Positions 17,184-26,005 of a DNA stretch of 64,000 nt are shown here, one piece after another. Numbering within the stretch: position 1 is the stretch's first letter; each line of letters starts with the position of its first letter. Source of the DNA: Arthrobacter sp. JZ12 (GTDB lineage: Bacteria > Actinomycetota > Actinomycetes > Actinomycetales > Micrococcaceae); the NCBI RefSeq assembly GCF_035189165.1, contig NZ_CP045246.1, positions 2,976,001-3,040,000 on the forward strand. Direction: 5' to 3'. The notes under the pieces were generated by a model that did no database searches, had not been told where the DNA came from, and worked only from the letters and a program-made list of their open reading frames with translations. A program made the position numbers and the translations under genes.

Positions 17184-18455
17184 GTGCGCGACACCCCTAT
17201 GCACCCTGCCCCCACTCCCCGCTACGTTCCCGGCATCAAGTACATCCTGATGCTCGGAGCCCTCGCTGCCCTCCCCGCAATCACCACCGACATGTACCTG
17301 CCATCGCTTCCGGCGGTCGCTGAGGACCTGCGGGCAAGCCAGGCCGCCGTTCAGTTCACGCTGTCCGGCATGCTGCTCGGCGGAGGGGTCGGGCAACTTG
17401 TCATCGGGCCGCTGTCCGACCGGTTCGGTAGACGGTTGCCCCTCATCATCGGCATCACTCTGCACGTGATCGTCTCGGTTCTCTGTTCGATCGCGCCGGA
17501 CATCGGGACGCTCATACTGTTGCGCGTCCTGCAGGGTTTCTTCAACGCGGCGTCCGCCGTGGTCGCGATCGCCGTCATCCGCGACCGGTTCGTAGGCTCC
17601 GACGCCGCCCGGTTGCTGTCCCGCCTCATGCTGGTCATCGGGGTGGCGCCGCTCTTCGCTCCAACGGTTGGCCAGGCGATCGCCGGGGTCTGGCAGTGGC
17701 GGGCCGTCTTCTGGGCGCTTGCGCTGATCGGAGCCGTCCTCGTGCTCATCGTGTGGCGCTGGATGCCCGAGACGCTGCCCCTCGATCGTCGCCGTCCGGG
17801 TCACGTCCGGCATATCGCTGGCGGCTACTGGCATCTGCTCAAGGACGTTCACTTCATGTCCCTCGCCGTGATTCCCGGCCTCGGCCTGGGCGTCATCATG
17901 AGCTACGTGGTGGGTTCGCCGTTCGTGTTCCAGGAGGAGTACGGCGTGGGTGAGGCCCAGTTCGCGCTCATCTTCGCACTGAACGGAGTGGCTCTTGTTC
18001 TCTCCGCGCAAGTGAACGCGGCGCTGGTCCGCCGTGTTGCACCTGCCCGGATCCTGAAGGTGGCGTCAGTGGCGCAGCTGGCGGCTGCCCTGCTGCTGGT
18101 TGTCCTGAGCGTCACCGGGGCCGGCGGCGTTTTCGGCCTGATCACCGGAATCTGGCTGGTTCTCTTTGCCCAGGCGATGATCCCGCCCAACTCCTCCACG
18201 CTGGCTTTGGCGTCCTACGGGCACATGGCCGGGACTGCGGCGGCCGTCATCGGCGCACTGCAGTCCGGGGTAGCCGGCATCGTGAGCCCGCTGGTGGGTG
18301 TCCTCGGCGGGAATTCAGTCTCCATGTCCATGGTGATGCTGGGCGCAGTGGTGCTCACCGTCGTCGTGCTGGCGCTGGGAACACCGCTCTTCCGCAAGGA
18401 AGGCTGGCGAATGTTCGAGGCGCCGCCGGAGGAAACTGCGGCCGCACAGGCGTAG
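17184..18455 (+). CDS. Bcr/CflA-family multidrug efflux MFS transporter
   Basis: A 423-residue, 12-helix major facilitator of the DHA1 Bcr/CflA subfamily, proton-driven exporters of drugs such as bicyclomycin. Signatures are the first helix with TTDMYLPSLPAV, the loop 2-3 motif GPLSDRFGRRLPL and LRVLQGFFNAASAVVAIAVIRD for helix 4 and motif C surroundings. The start may be GTG at 17184, with TAGAGT (17171-17176) 7 bases before it, or ATG at 17199. Substrate unknown; no regulator adjoins. Confidence 0.9.
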   Translation: MRDTPMHPAPTPRYVPGIKYILMLGALAALPAITTDMYLPSLPAVAEDLRASQAAVQFTLSGMLLGGGVGQLVIGPLSDRFGRRLPLIIGITLHVIVSVLCSIAPDIGTLILLRVLQGFFNAASAVVAIAVIRDRFVGSDAARLLSRLMLVIGVAPLFAPTVGQAIAGVWQWRAVFWALALIGAVLVLIVWRWMPETLPLDRRRPGHVRHIAGGYWHLLKDVHFMSLAVIPGLGLGVIMSYVVGSPFVFQEEYGVGEAQFALIFALNGVALVLSAQVNAALVRRVAPARILKVASVAQLAAALLLVVLSVTGAGGVFGLITGIWLVLFAQAMIPPNSSTLALASYGHMAGTAAAVIGALQSGVAGIVSPLVGVLGGNSVSMSMVMLGAVVLTVVVLALGTPLFRKEGWRMFEAPPEETAAAQA

Positions 18456-18464
18456 AGGCGAGCC

Positions 18465-18683
18465 CTAGTCGCTGGGGCTGATGTCCGTGGTCAGGTCCCG
18501 GTCGTCGTCGTCCTCTTTATCCTGTTCCTCGGCGGGGCCGGCCGCCTCGTTGACACCCAGCTTGGTGCCGCTGGCCTCGTCGCTGCCCTCGCTGCCCTGG
18601 TCGACGTCACGCGGGATCGGGGCCTGGGCGTTGTGCAGGCCGTCCCTGACGTCGTCCTCAAAGTCGTTCGTGTCGCTGTTCAC
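18465..18683 (-). CDS. Small acidic hypothetical protein
   Basis: A 72-residue, strongly acidic and probably disordered protein (NSDTNDFEDDVRD at the start, EEQDKEDDDDRDL near the end). The GTG start at 18683 is supported by GGGGAGGA 6-7 bases upstream on this strand, a strong ribosome-binding site. I do not recognise the family. It is convergent with the Bcr/CflA gene. Confidence 0.62.
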   Translation of the reverse strand: MNSDTNDFEDDVRDGLHNAQAPIPRDVDQGSEGSDEASGTKLGVNEAAGPAEEQDKEDDDDRDLTTDISPSD

Positions 18684-18806
18684 GCAGTCCTCCCCTGTTT
18701 GACGCTGCCTGACGCGCACCACGTTACTCGCTCACAGACCTCTGCGGGCCGGAGACTTTCGGGACGCCCGCACCTAGCAGATCACATTGATGGCAGACTC
18801 GGACCC

Positions 18807-19697
18807 ATGCGCGAACTCGTGATCCTCGGCACCGCCTCGCAGGTTCCCACCCGCACGCGCAACCACAACGGCTACCTGCTGCGCTGGGACGGTGAGGGGT
18901 TGCTATTCGATCCGGGCGAGGGCACGCAGCGGCAAATGACGTTCGCGGGTGTCTCAGCCTCCAGCATCACCCGCATCTGCCTGACCCATCTGCACGGCGA
19001 CCACTGCTTCGGACTGCCGGGGGTCCTCTCCCGTATGGTGCTCGACGGCGTGGACCACCCCGTCCATCTGCACTATCCCGCGTCAGGGGACTCGGCCGTC
19101 CGTGCCCTGGTTTCACTCGCAACTCCCGGCCTTGACCTCCGCCTGGAACCACACGGCTCGGCCGGCGCCATCGCCGACGGCCTCGAGGTGCAGCCGCTGC
19201 GCCACCGGATTGAGGCGTTCGGGTACCGGCTCTCCGAGCCGGCGTCGCGGACGCTCCTTCGGGATCGCCTGGCGGAGGCGAGGATCACAGGGCCCGACGT
19301 CGGCCGCCTCCAGCAGGAGGGCAGGCTCGGGGACATCACGCTCGAGGACGTGAGCGTGCCCCGTCCCGGCCAAAGCTTCGCCTTCGTCATGGATACGGCC
19401 GAGTGCGACAGCGCTGACGCGCTTGCCGACGGCGTGGACCTCCTCGTCGCGGAGTCCACCTTCAGCAACGACGACGACGCCCTAGCCGCCCAGTACCTGC
19501 ACCTCACCGCCGGGCAGGCGGGCGCGCTCGCCGCGAAGGGCAACGTGGGCACCCTGGTGCTCACCCACTTCTCGTCCCGCTACCCGGACGTGAGAGTGCT
19601 GCAGGAGCAGGCCTCCGCCGTCGCGCCCGGCACGACCGTGATCGCGGCGAACGACCTGGACCGGATCCCGTTTCCGAAGCGCCGCCGGGTTAGCTGA
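18807..19697 (+). CDS. Ribonuclease Z-like MBL-fold hydrolase
   Basis: A 296-residue metallo-beta-lactamase-fold protein of the RNase Z/ElaC type, which trims tRNA 3' ends. N-terminal [19 protein letters not shown] and [10 protein letters not shown] are the family hallmarks, and the metal motif [13 protein letters not shown] gives His61, His63, Asp65 and His66. Further ligands lie in [10 protein letters not shown] and VLTHFSSRY. Length matches short RNase Z. The ATG at 18807 has CAGACT (18794-18799) 7 bases upstream and no Shine-Dalgarno sequence. The 3' end overlaps the convergent acyltransferase gene by 8 bases. Confidence 0.87.
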   Translation: MRELVILGTASQVPTRTRNHNGYLLRWDGEGLLFDPGEGTQRQMTFAGVSASSITRICLTHLHGDHCFGLPGVLSRMVLDGVDHPVHLHYPASGDSAVRALVSLATPGLDLRLEPHGSAGAIADGLEVQPLRHRIEAFGYRLSEPASRTLLRDRLAEARITGPDVGRLQQEGRLGDITLEDVSVPRPGQSFAFVMDTAECDSADALADGVDLLVAESTFSNDDDALAAQYLHLTAGQAGALAAKGNVGTLVLTHFSSRYPDVRVLQEQASAVAPGTTVIAANDLDRIPFPKRRRVS

Positions 19698-21405
19698 GCG
19701 TGAGGCCCGGAGCGGGTTCAGGCCGATGAACGCCGCGCGGACGGTAGCCCAGACTCTCCGAAACTCCCAGGAGGTCGGCGAGCAGCCAGATGATGGCGAG
19801 CCACATTTCCGTGCCCTGCAGGCCCGGAACGGTATCGGGCAGACCGCGGTTCATCGTGCCCGCGGCGCGGAAGCTGAAGCCCTCCGGAGTCCAGTGTCCT
19901 AGGGCGTCAGCGAGGAGTTTCGTTGCAAGCGCGGTGATTTCGTCAGAGCGGTAGCGGGCATTACGGGTCAGCCAGAGCGGGTGGGCGACGTCGAGCACGT
20001 TGCAGGCGGTCCGCCTGTCCGGGCGGAAATAGCGCTGGTCCCGGGCGTGCTGCAGCACTGAGTCAATTACCTGCTCGGGATGCGGAACCGGGACACCGAA
20101 CTGGGCGAAGGTTCCACGTGATGCGCGGTAGTAGCCGTTGACCGGCAGGAGCAGTCCTTCATCGGGGGTCCTGCTGCCCCATAGCCCGGTGCCGGCGTCG
20201 GCCCGGGTCAGTAGCCAACCGAACAGTGCCTCGCGCGTACCAGCGACACCGCCCTCTCCCTTGCGCTGGTTCCACATCATGGCAGTTCCAAGGATGTCGA
20301 CGCAGTGCCCTGCACGCCAGGCATCGGTGCGCCAGGGCAGCGAGTCGAGGGTTGCAACCAGGTCCTGAGGCGAGGCGTCGGCCACGATCCGAATCGGCGC
20401 GGCAAGCGAACTGCCCAGGAGATCGAGCGCATAGCCAACGCTGAGGACCGAGTAGTTGTGCGCTCCCTCCAGCAGTGTGGTGGGCGGCGCTCCGAGCGAT
20501 CCGTCCGGGCGAAGCTCCACGAAGAGACCGGTCTGGGAGTCCTGCCAGGACCGGAGCCGGTCGATCTGGTCATCGACCGGTAGCTGGTCGGGTGCTCTTC
20601 CCAGCAGCAAGTCTGCGATCTCCACAGCGTCGCACTGGGCACGGACAGTCGCCGGGGTGCCCGGCCGATCGTCGAAAAGACCGCTGTCCTGATTCCACGC
20701 CCGCTGCAGGATGGGTTCGGCCCGTTGGCGGGCCTCGTCGCCGAAGCCACGAAGGCGGACACCCAAACTGGGCGTACCCGAAACCGGAGCCGCGGAGGTT
20801 GCCAGTTCCGGAACCCGCCAGCGAAGGACGCGGGCCGGATTTCCACCGACGATCGCTCCCGCTGGGACGTCCTTGGTCACGATCGCACCGGCGGCCAGCA
20901 CGGATCGGTCACCGACGGTGACCCCATCCAGTACGACGACGTGGGAACCGATCCACACATCGTTGCCGATGGTGATGCCCTTCGAGGTCAGCGGCTGACG
21001 GAACACTTCCTTGTCGGGCTCCATCGTGTGATTGAAGCCGAGGATCGAGGTGTGTGCTCCCATCCGGACGGCGTCACCCATGCGCACTGCACCGCGTACG
21101 ACGGCGTACGGGTTGATGGTGCAGTCCCTGCCGGTCACCAGCGTGCCCGAGACATAGGCACCGGCGGCGATGTAGGTTCGATCGCCAAGTTCCAGCTCGT
21201 CACAACTGACAGAAGCAAGCTCCGAGAGGAAGCACTGCTCCCCCAGCCTGTGGTTCTCGCGTCGAGACAGCACCTCCTGCACCCGGCTCTGCCGGCCGCG
21301 TTCCTCCTCGGTAGCTTCTGCCCAGAACCGGAAGGGCGAGTATTCGAGCTCCGTGGCGCGGCACGGATCATCAGTGAGGACGGCGGCAACGACTGGCTGT
21401 GTCAC
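19690..21405 (-). CDS. Hexapeptide-repeat O-acetyltransferase fused to an unassigned C-terminal domain
   Basis: A 571-residue protein in two parts. Residues ~50-225 form a left-handed beta-helix acetyltransferase of the maltose/nodulation O-acetyltransferase type: repeats such as [13 protein letters not shown] and [34 protein letters not shown] and the end [14 protein letters not shown] are diagnostic. Residues ~230-570 are alpha-helical, rich in Trp and Gly, with [33 protein letters not shown] and [17 protein letters not shown], resembling an alpha/alpha-toroid. The GTG at 21405 follows GAAGGAA; an upstream GTG at 21426 lacks one. A role in acetylating a surface sugar or secondary metabolite is inference. 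Confidence 0.85.
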   Translation of the reverse strand: MTQPVVAAVLTDDPCRATELEYSPFRFWAEATEEERGRQSRVQEVLSRRENHRLGEQCFLSELASVSCDELELGDRTYIAAGAYVSGTLVTGRDCTINPYAVVRGAVRMGDAVRMGAHTSILGFNHTMEPDKEVFRQPLTSKGITIGNDVWIGSHVVVLDGVTVGDRSVLAAGAIVTKDVPAGAIVGGNPARVLRWRVPELATSAAPVSGTPSLGVRLRGFGDEARQRAEPILQRAWNQDSGLFDDRPGTPATVRAQCDAVEIADLLLGRAPDQLPVDDQIDRLRSWQDSQTGLFVELRPDGSLGAPPTTLLEGAHNYSVLSVGYALDLLGSSLAAPIRIVADASPQDLVATLDSLPWRTDAWRAGHCVDILGTAMMWNQRKGEGGVAGTREALFGWLLTRADAGTGLWGSRTPDEGLLLPVNGYYRASRGTFAQFGVPVPHPEQVIDSVLQHARDQRYFRPDRRTACNVLDVAHPLWLTRNARYRSDEITALATKLLADALGHWTPEGFSFRAAGTMNRGLPDTVPGLQGTEMWLAIIWLLADLLGVSESLGYRPRGVHRPEPAPGLTLS

Positions 21406-21599
21406 GAGATTCCTTCGAGGCGGCACGGTCCGGGACCGGATATCCGCGGACTGCTGTCAGTGGTCAAAAATCCATTACATCGGTTGAAGCCCCCTTGATG
21501 GACGAAACGAACACGGTCAATCAAGACTGCTCTTGCTGGTGAGTTCCCCACGCGCTATACCGGAAGGCACCCCAACACAGGCACCACCGAGGAGGGTCA

Positions 21600-21983
21600 A
21601 TGACCGAGGGAAGCCTTGAACCGTCGGACGAAGTGTCGGCATTCCTCGCGGGCTGGCCTCCCGAAACAGAGGCTGTTGCGCTGTGGCTGCGCCAGCAGGT
21701 GATGCGCGCCGAGCCGGAATTCACGGAACGGGTCTACAAGGGTTGGAACGGTGTGGGTTACCGTCACCCGCGAGCCGGACTGGTGTGTGCGATCTACCCT
21801 CAGGCGAACGGCACCGTACGGCTGCTGTTCGAGCATGGCGTCGAACTCGACGACCCCGACGGATTTCTTGAGGGAACCGGCACCCAGACCAGGTACCTCA
21901 CGTCAACTGAACCCTCCGTGGACCTCGCTGCCCGGATCGAAGGATTTGTGGACGAGTCCATTGTCCGACGCCTGCACCGCTAG
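21600..21983 (+). CDS. DUF1801 family protein
   Basis: A 127-residue soluble protein of the DUF1801 (YdhG/YdeI-like) family: EAVALWLRQQVMRAEPEFTERVYKGWNGVGYRHP is the usual helix-strand core, followed by VCAIYPQANGTVRLLFEHGVEL and the C-terminal helix DLAARIEGFVDESIVRRL. Function is not established for the family; some members have been linked to iron or metal stress. GGAGGG precedes the ATG by 3 bases. It is divergent from the acetyltransferase gene, 194 bases apart. Confidence 0.83.
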   Translation: MTEGSLEPSDEVSAFLAGWPPETEAVALWLRQQVMRAEPEFTERVYKGWNGVGYRHPRAGLVCAIYPQANGTVRLLFEHGVELDDPDGFLEGTGTQTRYLTSTEPSVDLAARIEGFVDESIVRRLHR

Positions 21984-22134
21984 TGCCCACGTTATGGGCG
22001 AACACCACGCGGAGCGAGGCTGCTCCAGCCTCTCGAAGAGGAGCCGCCGCGATGCCTCCATTCCTTCCCCCCCCGTGCCAGATGGGCATATGAAATCTTC
22101 TGTTGCAAGGCGAACCCCCTGCTGTTCAGTCAGT

Positions 22135-22794
22135 TCACCAGACGTGGCACCGACGCGCAGTACCTCGTGTCGGAGGGTGGCTGTACTTTCTTGAACAGAG
22201 CGGCAAGTGCTGCAAATCAATTATTGGAGGGCGGAGTTGATGGACATTCAGAAAAACGATGAAGCAAGCAGGCGGTGCTCGTCGAGTGGCGAAGACGTTG
22301 GGCTGATGATTGAGATTTGGGGTTCGGATGATTGGCATATCAGGTGCCCGACATGTGGCTGCCGGTGGGCTGGTGGGAGCACCGTTTTGAACGAGCACGA
22401 CCGCCCTAGATGACCTCGTTCTGATTCTTTGGGGCCTGGAGGCTGTGACTCCTGATGTGATGATCATTGCGATGACCAGCGCGAAGCCTGACAGGATGAT
22501 CGCCGCGTTGACGGTTTGAGAAGGTTCAAACCCGGTCAGGAATAGGGCCGCCAGGCCGGCTACGGCAGCAGCCACTGCGGCGATAGCCCCCGCCAATACC
22601 CACGGGGCACCTGCTTTTTGTCCCCGACTCCATGCCGCATCGGAGGACATCGTCGCTCTTGTGCGGATACCGAGCGCTCCATTGCGCGATAGTCCATCGT
22701 TCCTCAGCATCACCGAAAAACCGGTGAAAAGAATTGCGATCCAGATGAAGAAGACCATCGCCACGATGAGCGGAGCAGCACCTGCCTCGTCCAT
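22135..22794 (-). CDS. SdpI-family membrane protein with abnormal C-terminal tail
   Basis: The first ~120 residues form an SdpI/YhfL-type protein with three hydrophobic helices (LIVAMVFFIWIAILFTGFSV, WVLAGAIAAVAAAVAGLAAL, AIILSGFALVIAMIITSGV) and the family loop NGALGIRTRATMSSDAAW between helices 1 and 2. The remaining ~90 residues are Arg/Pro-rich, unlike any membrane protein, and overlap a plus-strand ORF. Another frame of the same strand gives a short tail and a stop at 22406-22408, so one base may have been lost or gained near 22440, by mutation or sequencing error. GAGGGGG precedes the ATG. Role: SdpI gives immunity to a peptide toxin in Bacillus; homologues are mostly uncharacterised. 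Confidence 0.7.
   Translation of the reverse strand: MDEAGAAPLIVAMVFFIWIAILFTGFSVMLRNDGLSRNGALGIRTRATMSSDAAWSRGQKAGAPWVLAGAIAAVAAAVAGLAALFLTGFEPSQTVNAAIILSGFALVIAMIITSGVTASRPQRIRTRSSRAVVLVQNGAPTSPPAATCRAPDMPIIRTPNLNHQPNVFATRRAPPACFIVFLNVHQLRPPIIDLQHLPLCSRKYSHPPTRGTARRCHVW
22240..22413 (+). CDS. Small zinc-knuckle-like protein
   Basis: A 57-residue ORF with GSDDWHIRCPTCGCRWAGGS, a CxxCxC group that may bind zinc. A strong GGAGGGCGGAG lies ~5 bases before the ATG at 22240. I do not recognise a named family. On the opposite strand the SdpI reading frame runs through the whole gene, but that part of the frame does not look like protein, so this plus-strand ORF is more likely to be the real product. 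An adjusted SdpI end at 22406 would meet it tail to tail. Confidence 0.5.
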   Translation: MDIQKNDEASRRCSSSGEDVGLMIEIWGSDDWHIRCPTCGCRWAGGSTVLNEHDRPR

Positions 22795-22893
22795 GGGTCC
22801 CCCTCGCGATATTGAACTGCTTCGACCGTTTCACGTGTCCTTCGCAGATATCAAGTTCACTGATCGTCGTCTCTACCCGCCCCTACGCCCAGG

Positions 22894-23526
22894 CTAACCG
22901 GGCAGCTCCCCCACCAGGTCCGGCCGCCGCTTGCCCAGCTCCTCCGACAGCACGCCAAGAGCGTCCCGCACCACGCCCTCGTCGTTCTCAAGGGCTGTGC
23001 GCACCCGCCGCAGGAAGGCTTCCGCGTCCCCGCCCCCTGAGCGGAGCTCCCGCAGGGGCGCCAGCATGGCGGCGCGGCAGAGCCAAGGATCAGGGCTGAG
23101 CGCCCAGCGGTCCAGCACCGCCTCCGCCTGGGCGCGCTCCGGTTCGGTGAGGCGGGCGGCCAGCGGACCAACGACGTCGACCGCTACCGGATCGACGAGC
23201 GTCTCACGCCGCCCCTCCCGCACATAGCGCTCCAGCCGGGCAAGGTCGGAGGGACGCAGCAGCGCCACGTTGGACTGCAACAGCACGACGGCGGCCAGTC
23301 GCCGCTCGAAGATCGGCTCGAACCACAGCTCTGCGGCGAGGAACAGGACGGCCTTCCGGTCCATGCCGCGGAACTTCCGCAGGGCGTCGCGCACCGTACC
23401 CCGAACGACGCCGACGGAGGCGCCGTAGTAGCGCAGTCCGTCGTCGTTCGCGTTCAGACTGTCAGCCCGCTCCCAGGACGCCTCCCGCTGGAGGGCGGCG
23501 TCGATGAATTCGGCTGCCTCACTCAC
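22894..23526 (-). CDS. DNA alkylation repair (AlkD-like HEAT-repeat) protein
   Basis: A 210-residue all-helical protein resembling AlkC/AlkD-type glycosylases: YYGASVGVVRGTVRD near the N-terminus, the LWFEPIFERRLAAVVLLQ repeat and WALSPDPWLCRAAMLAPLRELR are characteristic segments in which the enzyme family flips alkylated purines out by backbone contacts. The start is GTG at 23526; a plain ribosome-binding site is lacking. Specific catalytic residues cannot be confirmed by eye. It is divergent from the broken DUF421 gene. Confidence 0.8.
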   Translation of the reverse strand: MSEAAEFIDAALQREASWERADSLNANDDGLRYYGASVGVVRGTVRDALRKFRGMDRKAVLFLAAELWFEPIFERRLAAVVLLQSNVALLRPSDLARLERYVREGRRETLVDPVAVDVVGPLAARLTEPERAQAEAVLDRWALSPDPWLCRAAMLAPLRELRSGGGDAEAFLRRVRTALENDEGVVRDALGVLSEELGKRRPDLVGELPG

Positions 23527-23644
23527 TGCTCGAGTCTATGCAACTTCCACAGGCCCAAGCCGTGCCAAGGCTGGCCGAACCAAAAGTGCCAAGCGTACTG
23601 TCGAATTACGTTTAGAGACGCAGCTGAAGGGGCGGGGAAGAAGT

Positions 23645-23991
23645 ATGTGGTTTGACTCGTGGCCGGAGGTCCTGAGGGTCCTGATATGCAGATGATCGTC
23701 GCCTGGACGTCGGCACAAGTTCCCGGAGCCCGCGGTGTCATAACGTCCCAGCCGGTGGCGCTCCTTCTTGAGGGCGAACTGAACGGAGATGAGTTGCGCC
23801 GGAATCGCATCACAGAATCGGAGGTTTTGCAGGCTGTGCGCTCGACAGGCTCCGGAGATCTCTCTCAGATAGCCGCGGTGGTGCTTGAAACCAATGTTTC
23901 CCTCAGCGTTATTCCTGGGGACAAATTCGGCAACGGGTCCGCCATCAAGGGAGTGCGTGGCACCTTCCAATCGAGCCAGTCCGACACCTGA
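23645..23991 (+). pseudogene. Internally deleted DUF421 (YetF-like) membrane protein gene
   Basis: An ATG at 23645, with GGGGAAGAAG before it, begins MWFDSWPEVLRVLI, the usual N-terminus of DUF421 proteins, then runs into a stop after a few codons. In another frame from about 23684 the sequence continues as MIVAWTSAQVPGARG and the DUF421 C-terminal domain (RITESEVLQAVRSTGSGDLSQIAAVVLET). The transmembrane middle of roughly 70 residues is missing and the join is out of frame. The C-terminal part reads as an open frame to 23991. The gene is therefore a deletion pseudogene. Confidence 0.75.
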
Positions 23992-24007
23992 AAGGCATTG
24001 CAAGCCC

Positions 24008-24796
24008 ATGGCAGAGGCCACACCTACCGAAATCTACAATCGCGCCAAACAAGAGGGCGAGCGCAGGCTGTTCATGCCGCCGCTCGAACAGATATCGACC
24101 GGTTTCATTGCCGGTGTGACGATCGTTTTCGGGATTGTTGCGCTGGCGACCGCCCAGCACCTTGTGGAACCTGCAATGGGTGTAGGACCCGGCAAGCTTG
24201 TCGGAGCCCTGGCCTTCGGGATCGGGCTGGTATTCCTCATCATCGGCCGCTCGGAACTGTTCACTGAGAACTTCTTTGGCCCAGTGGCAGCGGCGATCGA
24301 CCGTCGACAATCAGCGGCCTGGGTACGCCTGGCCCGGCTGTGGGGCCTCATCCTGCTTCTCAACCTACTAGGCGGAGCCGTGATGGCCGCCGTTTTCGTG
24401 GTTGAGGGCGCTCTGCCTTCCGGCGCACACCAGGTTCTCTCCAGCATGGCCGAAGAAATCAACGGGAAGAGTGGGCCCGCGACGTTCATGCGCGCAGTTG
24501 CAGCCGGAACATTGCTGACTTTGCTGTCGTACCTGCTTCACGCCGTGACCTCTTCGGCAAGCCGGATCGCTCTGGCGTATCTTGCAGGTGTCTTCCTCGC
24601 GCTGGGTGCCTTCGACCATGTCGTTGTGACCGCACTACATCTGCTCGCGGGGCTATGGCTTGGCGCCCAGGTGACCTATCCCGAACTGGCCCTGCACATA
24701 CTGCTGGTTGGCGCCGGGAACCTTGTGGGCGGAGTCCTGCTCATGACACTCACCCACACAGCACAGGCGAAAGGGGCAGGACCGCGCCGAAAGTAG
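24008..24796 (+). CDS. Formate/nitrite transporter family channel
   Basis: A 262-residue FNT-family (FocA/NirC-like) membrane protein, pentameric channels for small monovalent anions. Hydrophobic helices are arranged in the six-helix aquaporin-like fold: GFIAGVTIVFGIVAL, LVGALAFGIGLVFLIIGRSELFTENF (the ELFTEN segment is the family signature), LILLLNLLGGAVMAAVF, TLLTLLSYLLHAVTS and AGNLVGGVLLMTL. Start at 24008. It lies 16 bases after the broken DUF421 gene and is convergent with the alpha/beta hydrolase. Whether formate, nitrite or another anion is carried is not visible. Confidence 0.9.
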   Translation: MAEATPTEIYNRAKQEGERRLFMPPLEQISTGFIAGVTIVFGIVALATAQHLVEPAMGVGPGKLVGALAFGIGLVFLIIGRSELFTENFFGPVAAAIDRRQSAAWVRLARLWGLILLLNLLGGAVMAAVFVVEGALPSGAHQVLSSMAEEINGKSGPATFMRAVAAGTLLTLLSYLLHAVTSSASRIALAYLAGVFLALGAFDHVVVTALHLLAGLWLGAQVTYPELALHILLVGAGNLVGGVLLMTLTHTAQAKGAGPRRK

Positions 24797-24865
24797 GGGA
24801 GGCCGCGCACCTTACCGCCAACCCCTTGCGCCCAGGGCCCACGGGCGAGGCAATGCTACAGCGCC

Positions 24866-25693
24866 CTAGCCACCAAGCAGATGGTCGAGCATGGCCGCTG
24901 CGATTTCCTCCGGGGAATCCTCCATTGGGATGTGCTTGCCCGCTACTTCAACCAGGTCGCTTGAGGGTATCTCGGCGGCGTAGCGGCGGGCGAAGCTCAC
25001 TTTCTGGAAGTCATCATCCCTGCCCCAGACCAACCTCGTCGGCACGGATGCGGCCGCCAGGGCCGGCAGCAGGTCAAGGGTGTAACGCGGATCTGCGGCG
25101 CCTGCCATTGCCATCCATGAGCGGGCGCGGGCCGGGCTCCGCCAAGGAGAGACGTAGTCGTCCACTTCGTCCGCACCGAGGTGCCGTTCCGTCATGAGCT
25201 GCATCGACTCGGTTCGCGCCGCCAGCAGATCCTCGGGACTCGTGTCCGCACGGAGAATCGGATCACGGAACCGCGCAACCGCCGGCACGGGCCAGGAATC
25301 AAACATCACAGCGTTGACCAGCACCAACCTTGTCACCCGGCCGGAATAAGCCGCCAAGTGCTGGGCTACTCCCCCACCTATATCGTGTGCCGCTACAGCG
25401 AAATCATTCAGGCCGAGCGCATCCGCCGCGTCCTCGACCACCCTTGCCAATGACGGGATGTTGGCCGACTCGACGTCGAGCTCCCCTTCGCTGCACCCAA
25501 AGCCGGGGAAATCCAACGCCAGGCAGCGAAATTCCCTTGCCAATGAAGGCAGGACAGGCTGCCATACGCGGCTCCAGAACGTGCCGTGCAGAAGGAGCAG
25601 CGGTGGTGCGTCCGGGCGGCCTGCTTCAAGGTAAGACAACGGCGTTCCCTTCACCTCCACCGTCTTCCTGACTACCTGTGCTTTCACACTCAT
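24866..25693 (-). CDS. Alpha/beta-hydrolase
   Basis: A 275-residue alpha/beta-hydrolase with oxyanion motif LLLHGTFWSRVWQP, LDFPGFGCSEG and a nucleophile elbow AAHDIGGGVAQ with Asp in the nucleophile place, as in haloalkane dehalogenases and epoxide hydrolases. The late catalytic residues are probably in VWGRDDDFQKV (Asp) and EVAGKHIPMEDSP (His). The start at 25693 follows AAGGAG by 6 bases; the longer frame to 25891 has no such site. It is divergent from a DHA2 exporter across a region with two CsoR-like palindromes, so the two may share control. Confidence 0.87.
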   Translation of the reverse strand: MSVKAQVVRKTVEVKGTPLSYLEAGRPDAPPLLLLHGTFWSRVWQPVLPSLAREFRCLALDFPGFGCSEGELDVESANIPSLARVVEDAADALGLNDFAVAAHDIGGGVAQHLAAYSGRVTRLVLVNAVMFDSWPVPAVARFRDPILRADTSPEDLLAARTESMQLMTERHLGADEVDDYVSPWRSPARARSWMAMAGAADPRYTLDLLPALAAASVPTRLVWGRDDDFQKVSFARRYAAEIPSSDLVEVAGKHIPMEDSPEEIAAAMLDHLLGG

Positions 25694-25924
25694 GGTCATC
25701 TCCTTCGTCTCGCCTGCGAATATTGTCGTTCCCGATCCGATGCATGCGTCCACCGCAACACGTGTCCGAGGGAGGTACCCCAGACAGGGGCTGCTGAAAC
25801 ATATCCCGGAAACCGCTGGAGCACGCCGTCGACCGGTTGCTTCGCTCGCTGCTCCAGTTTGAGCGACTCTCGTGCAGGGGCCGGGGGCCACCCTTCCTGC
25901 GCAGGAGGTGGCAGCTTGACGCCT

Positions 25925-25941
25925 ATACCCCCGCAGGGTAT
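25925..25941. promoter_or_regulatory. CsoR/RcnR-family-like operator 1
   Basis: ATACCC-N5-GGGTAT at 25925-25941, an imperfectly spaced G/C-tract palindrome of the type bound by CsoR-family regulators (copper, formaldehyde or persulfide sensors). Its first base is 33 bases before that of operator 2. It lies in the 312-base divergent region between the hydrolase and the exporter; the rest of that region shows nothing else I can name. Confidence 0.6.
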
Positions 25942-25957
25942 TTTGTTTCCGACCCAG

Positions 25958-25974
25958 ATACCCCTTGGGGGTAT
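25958..25974. promoter_or_regulatory. CsoR/RcnR-family-like operator 2
   Basis: ATACCCC-TTG-GGGGTAT at 25958-25974 is a perfect palindrome close to the known CsoR-type consensus. It ends 31 bases before the exporter start codon, where it would overlap the promoter or start of transcription. A GGAG ribosome-binding site follows at 25991-25994. Confidence 0.68.
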
Positions 25975-26005
25975 ACAGACCGATGCATTCGGAGCGAAAC
26001 GCAAT

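Noticed and set aside
25694-25891. Long N-terminal extension of the alpha/beta-hydrolase
   Set aside because: No hydrolase similarity in the extension, and AAGGAG sits directly before the start at 25693; the extension would also run into the divergent control region.
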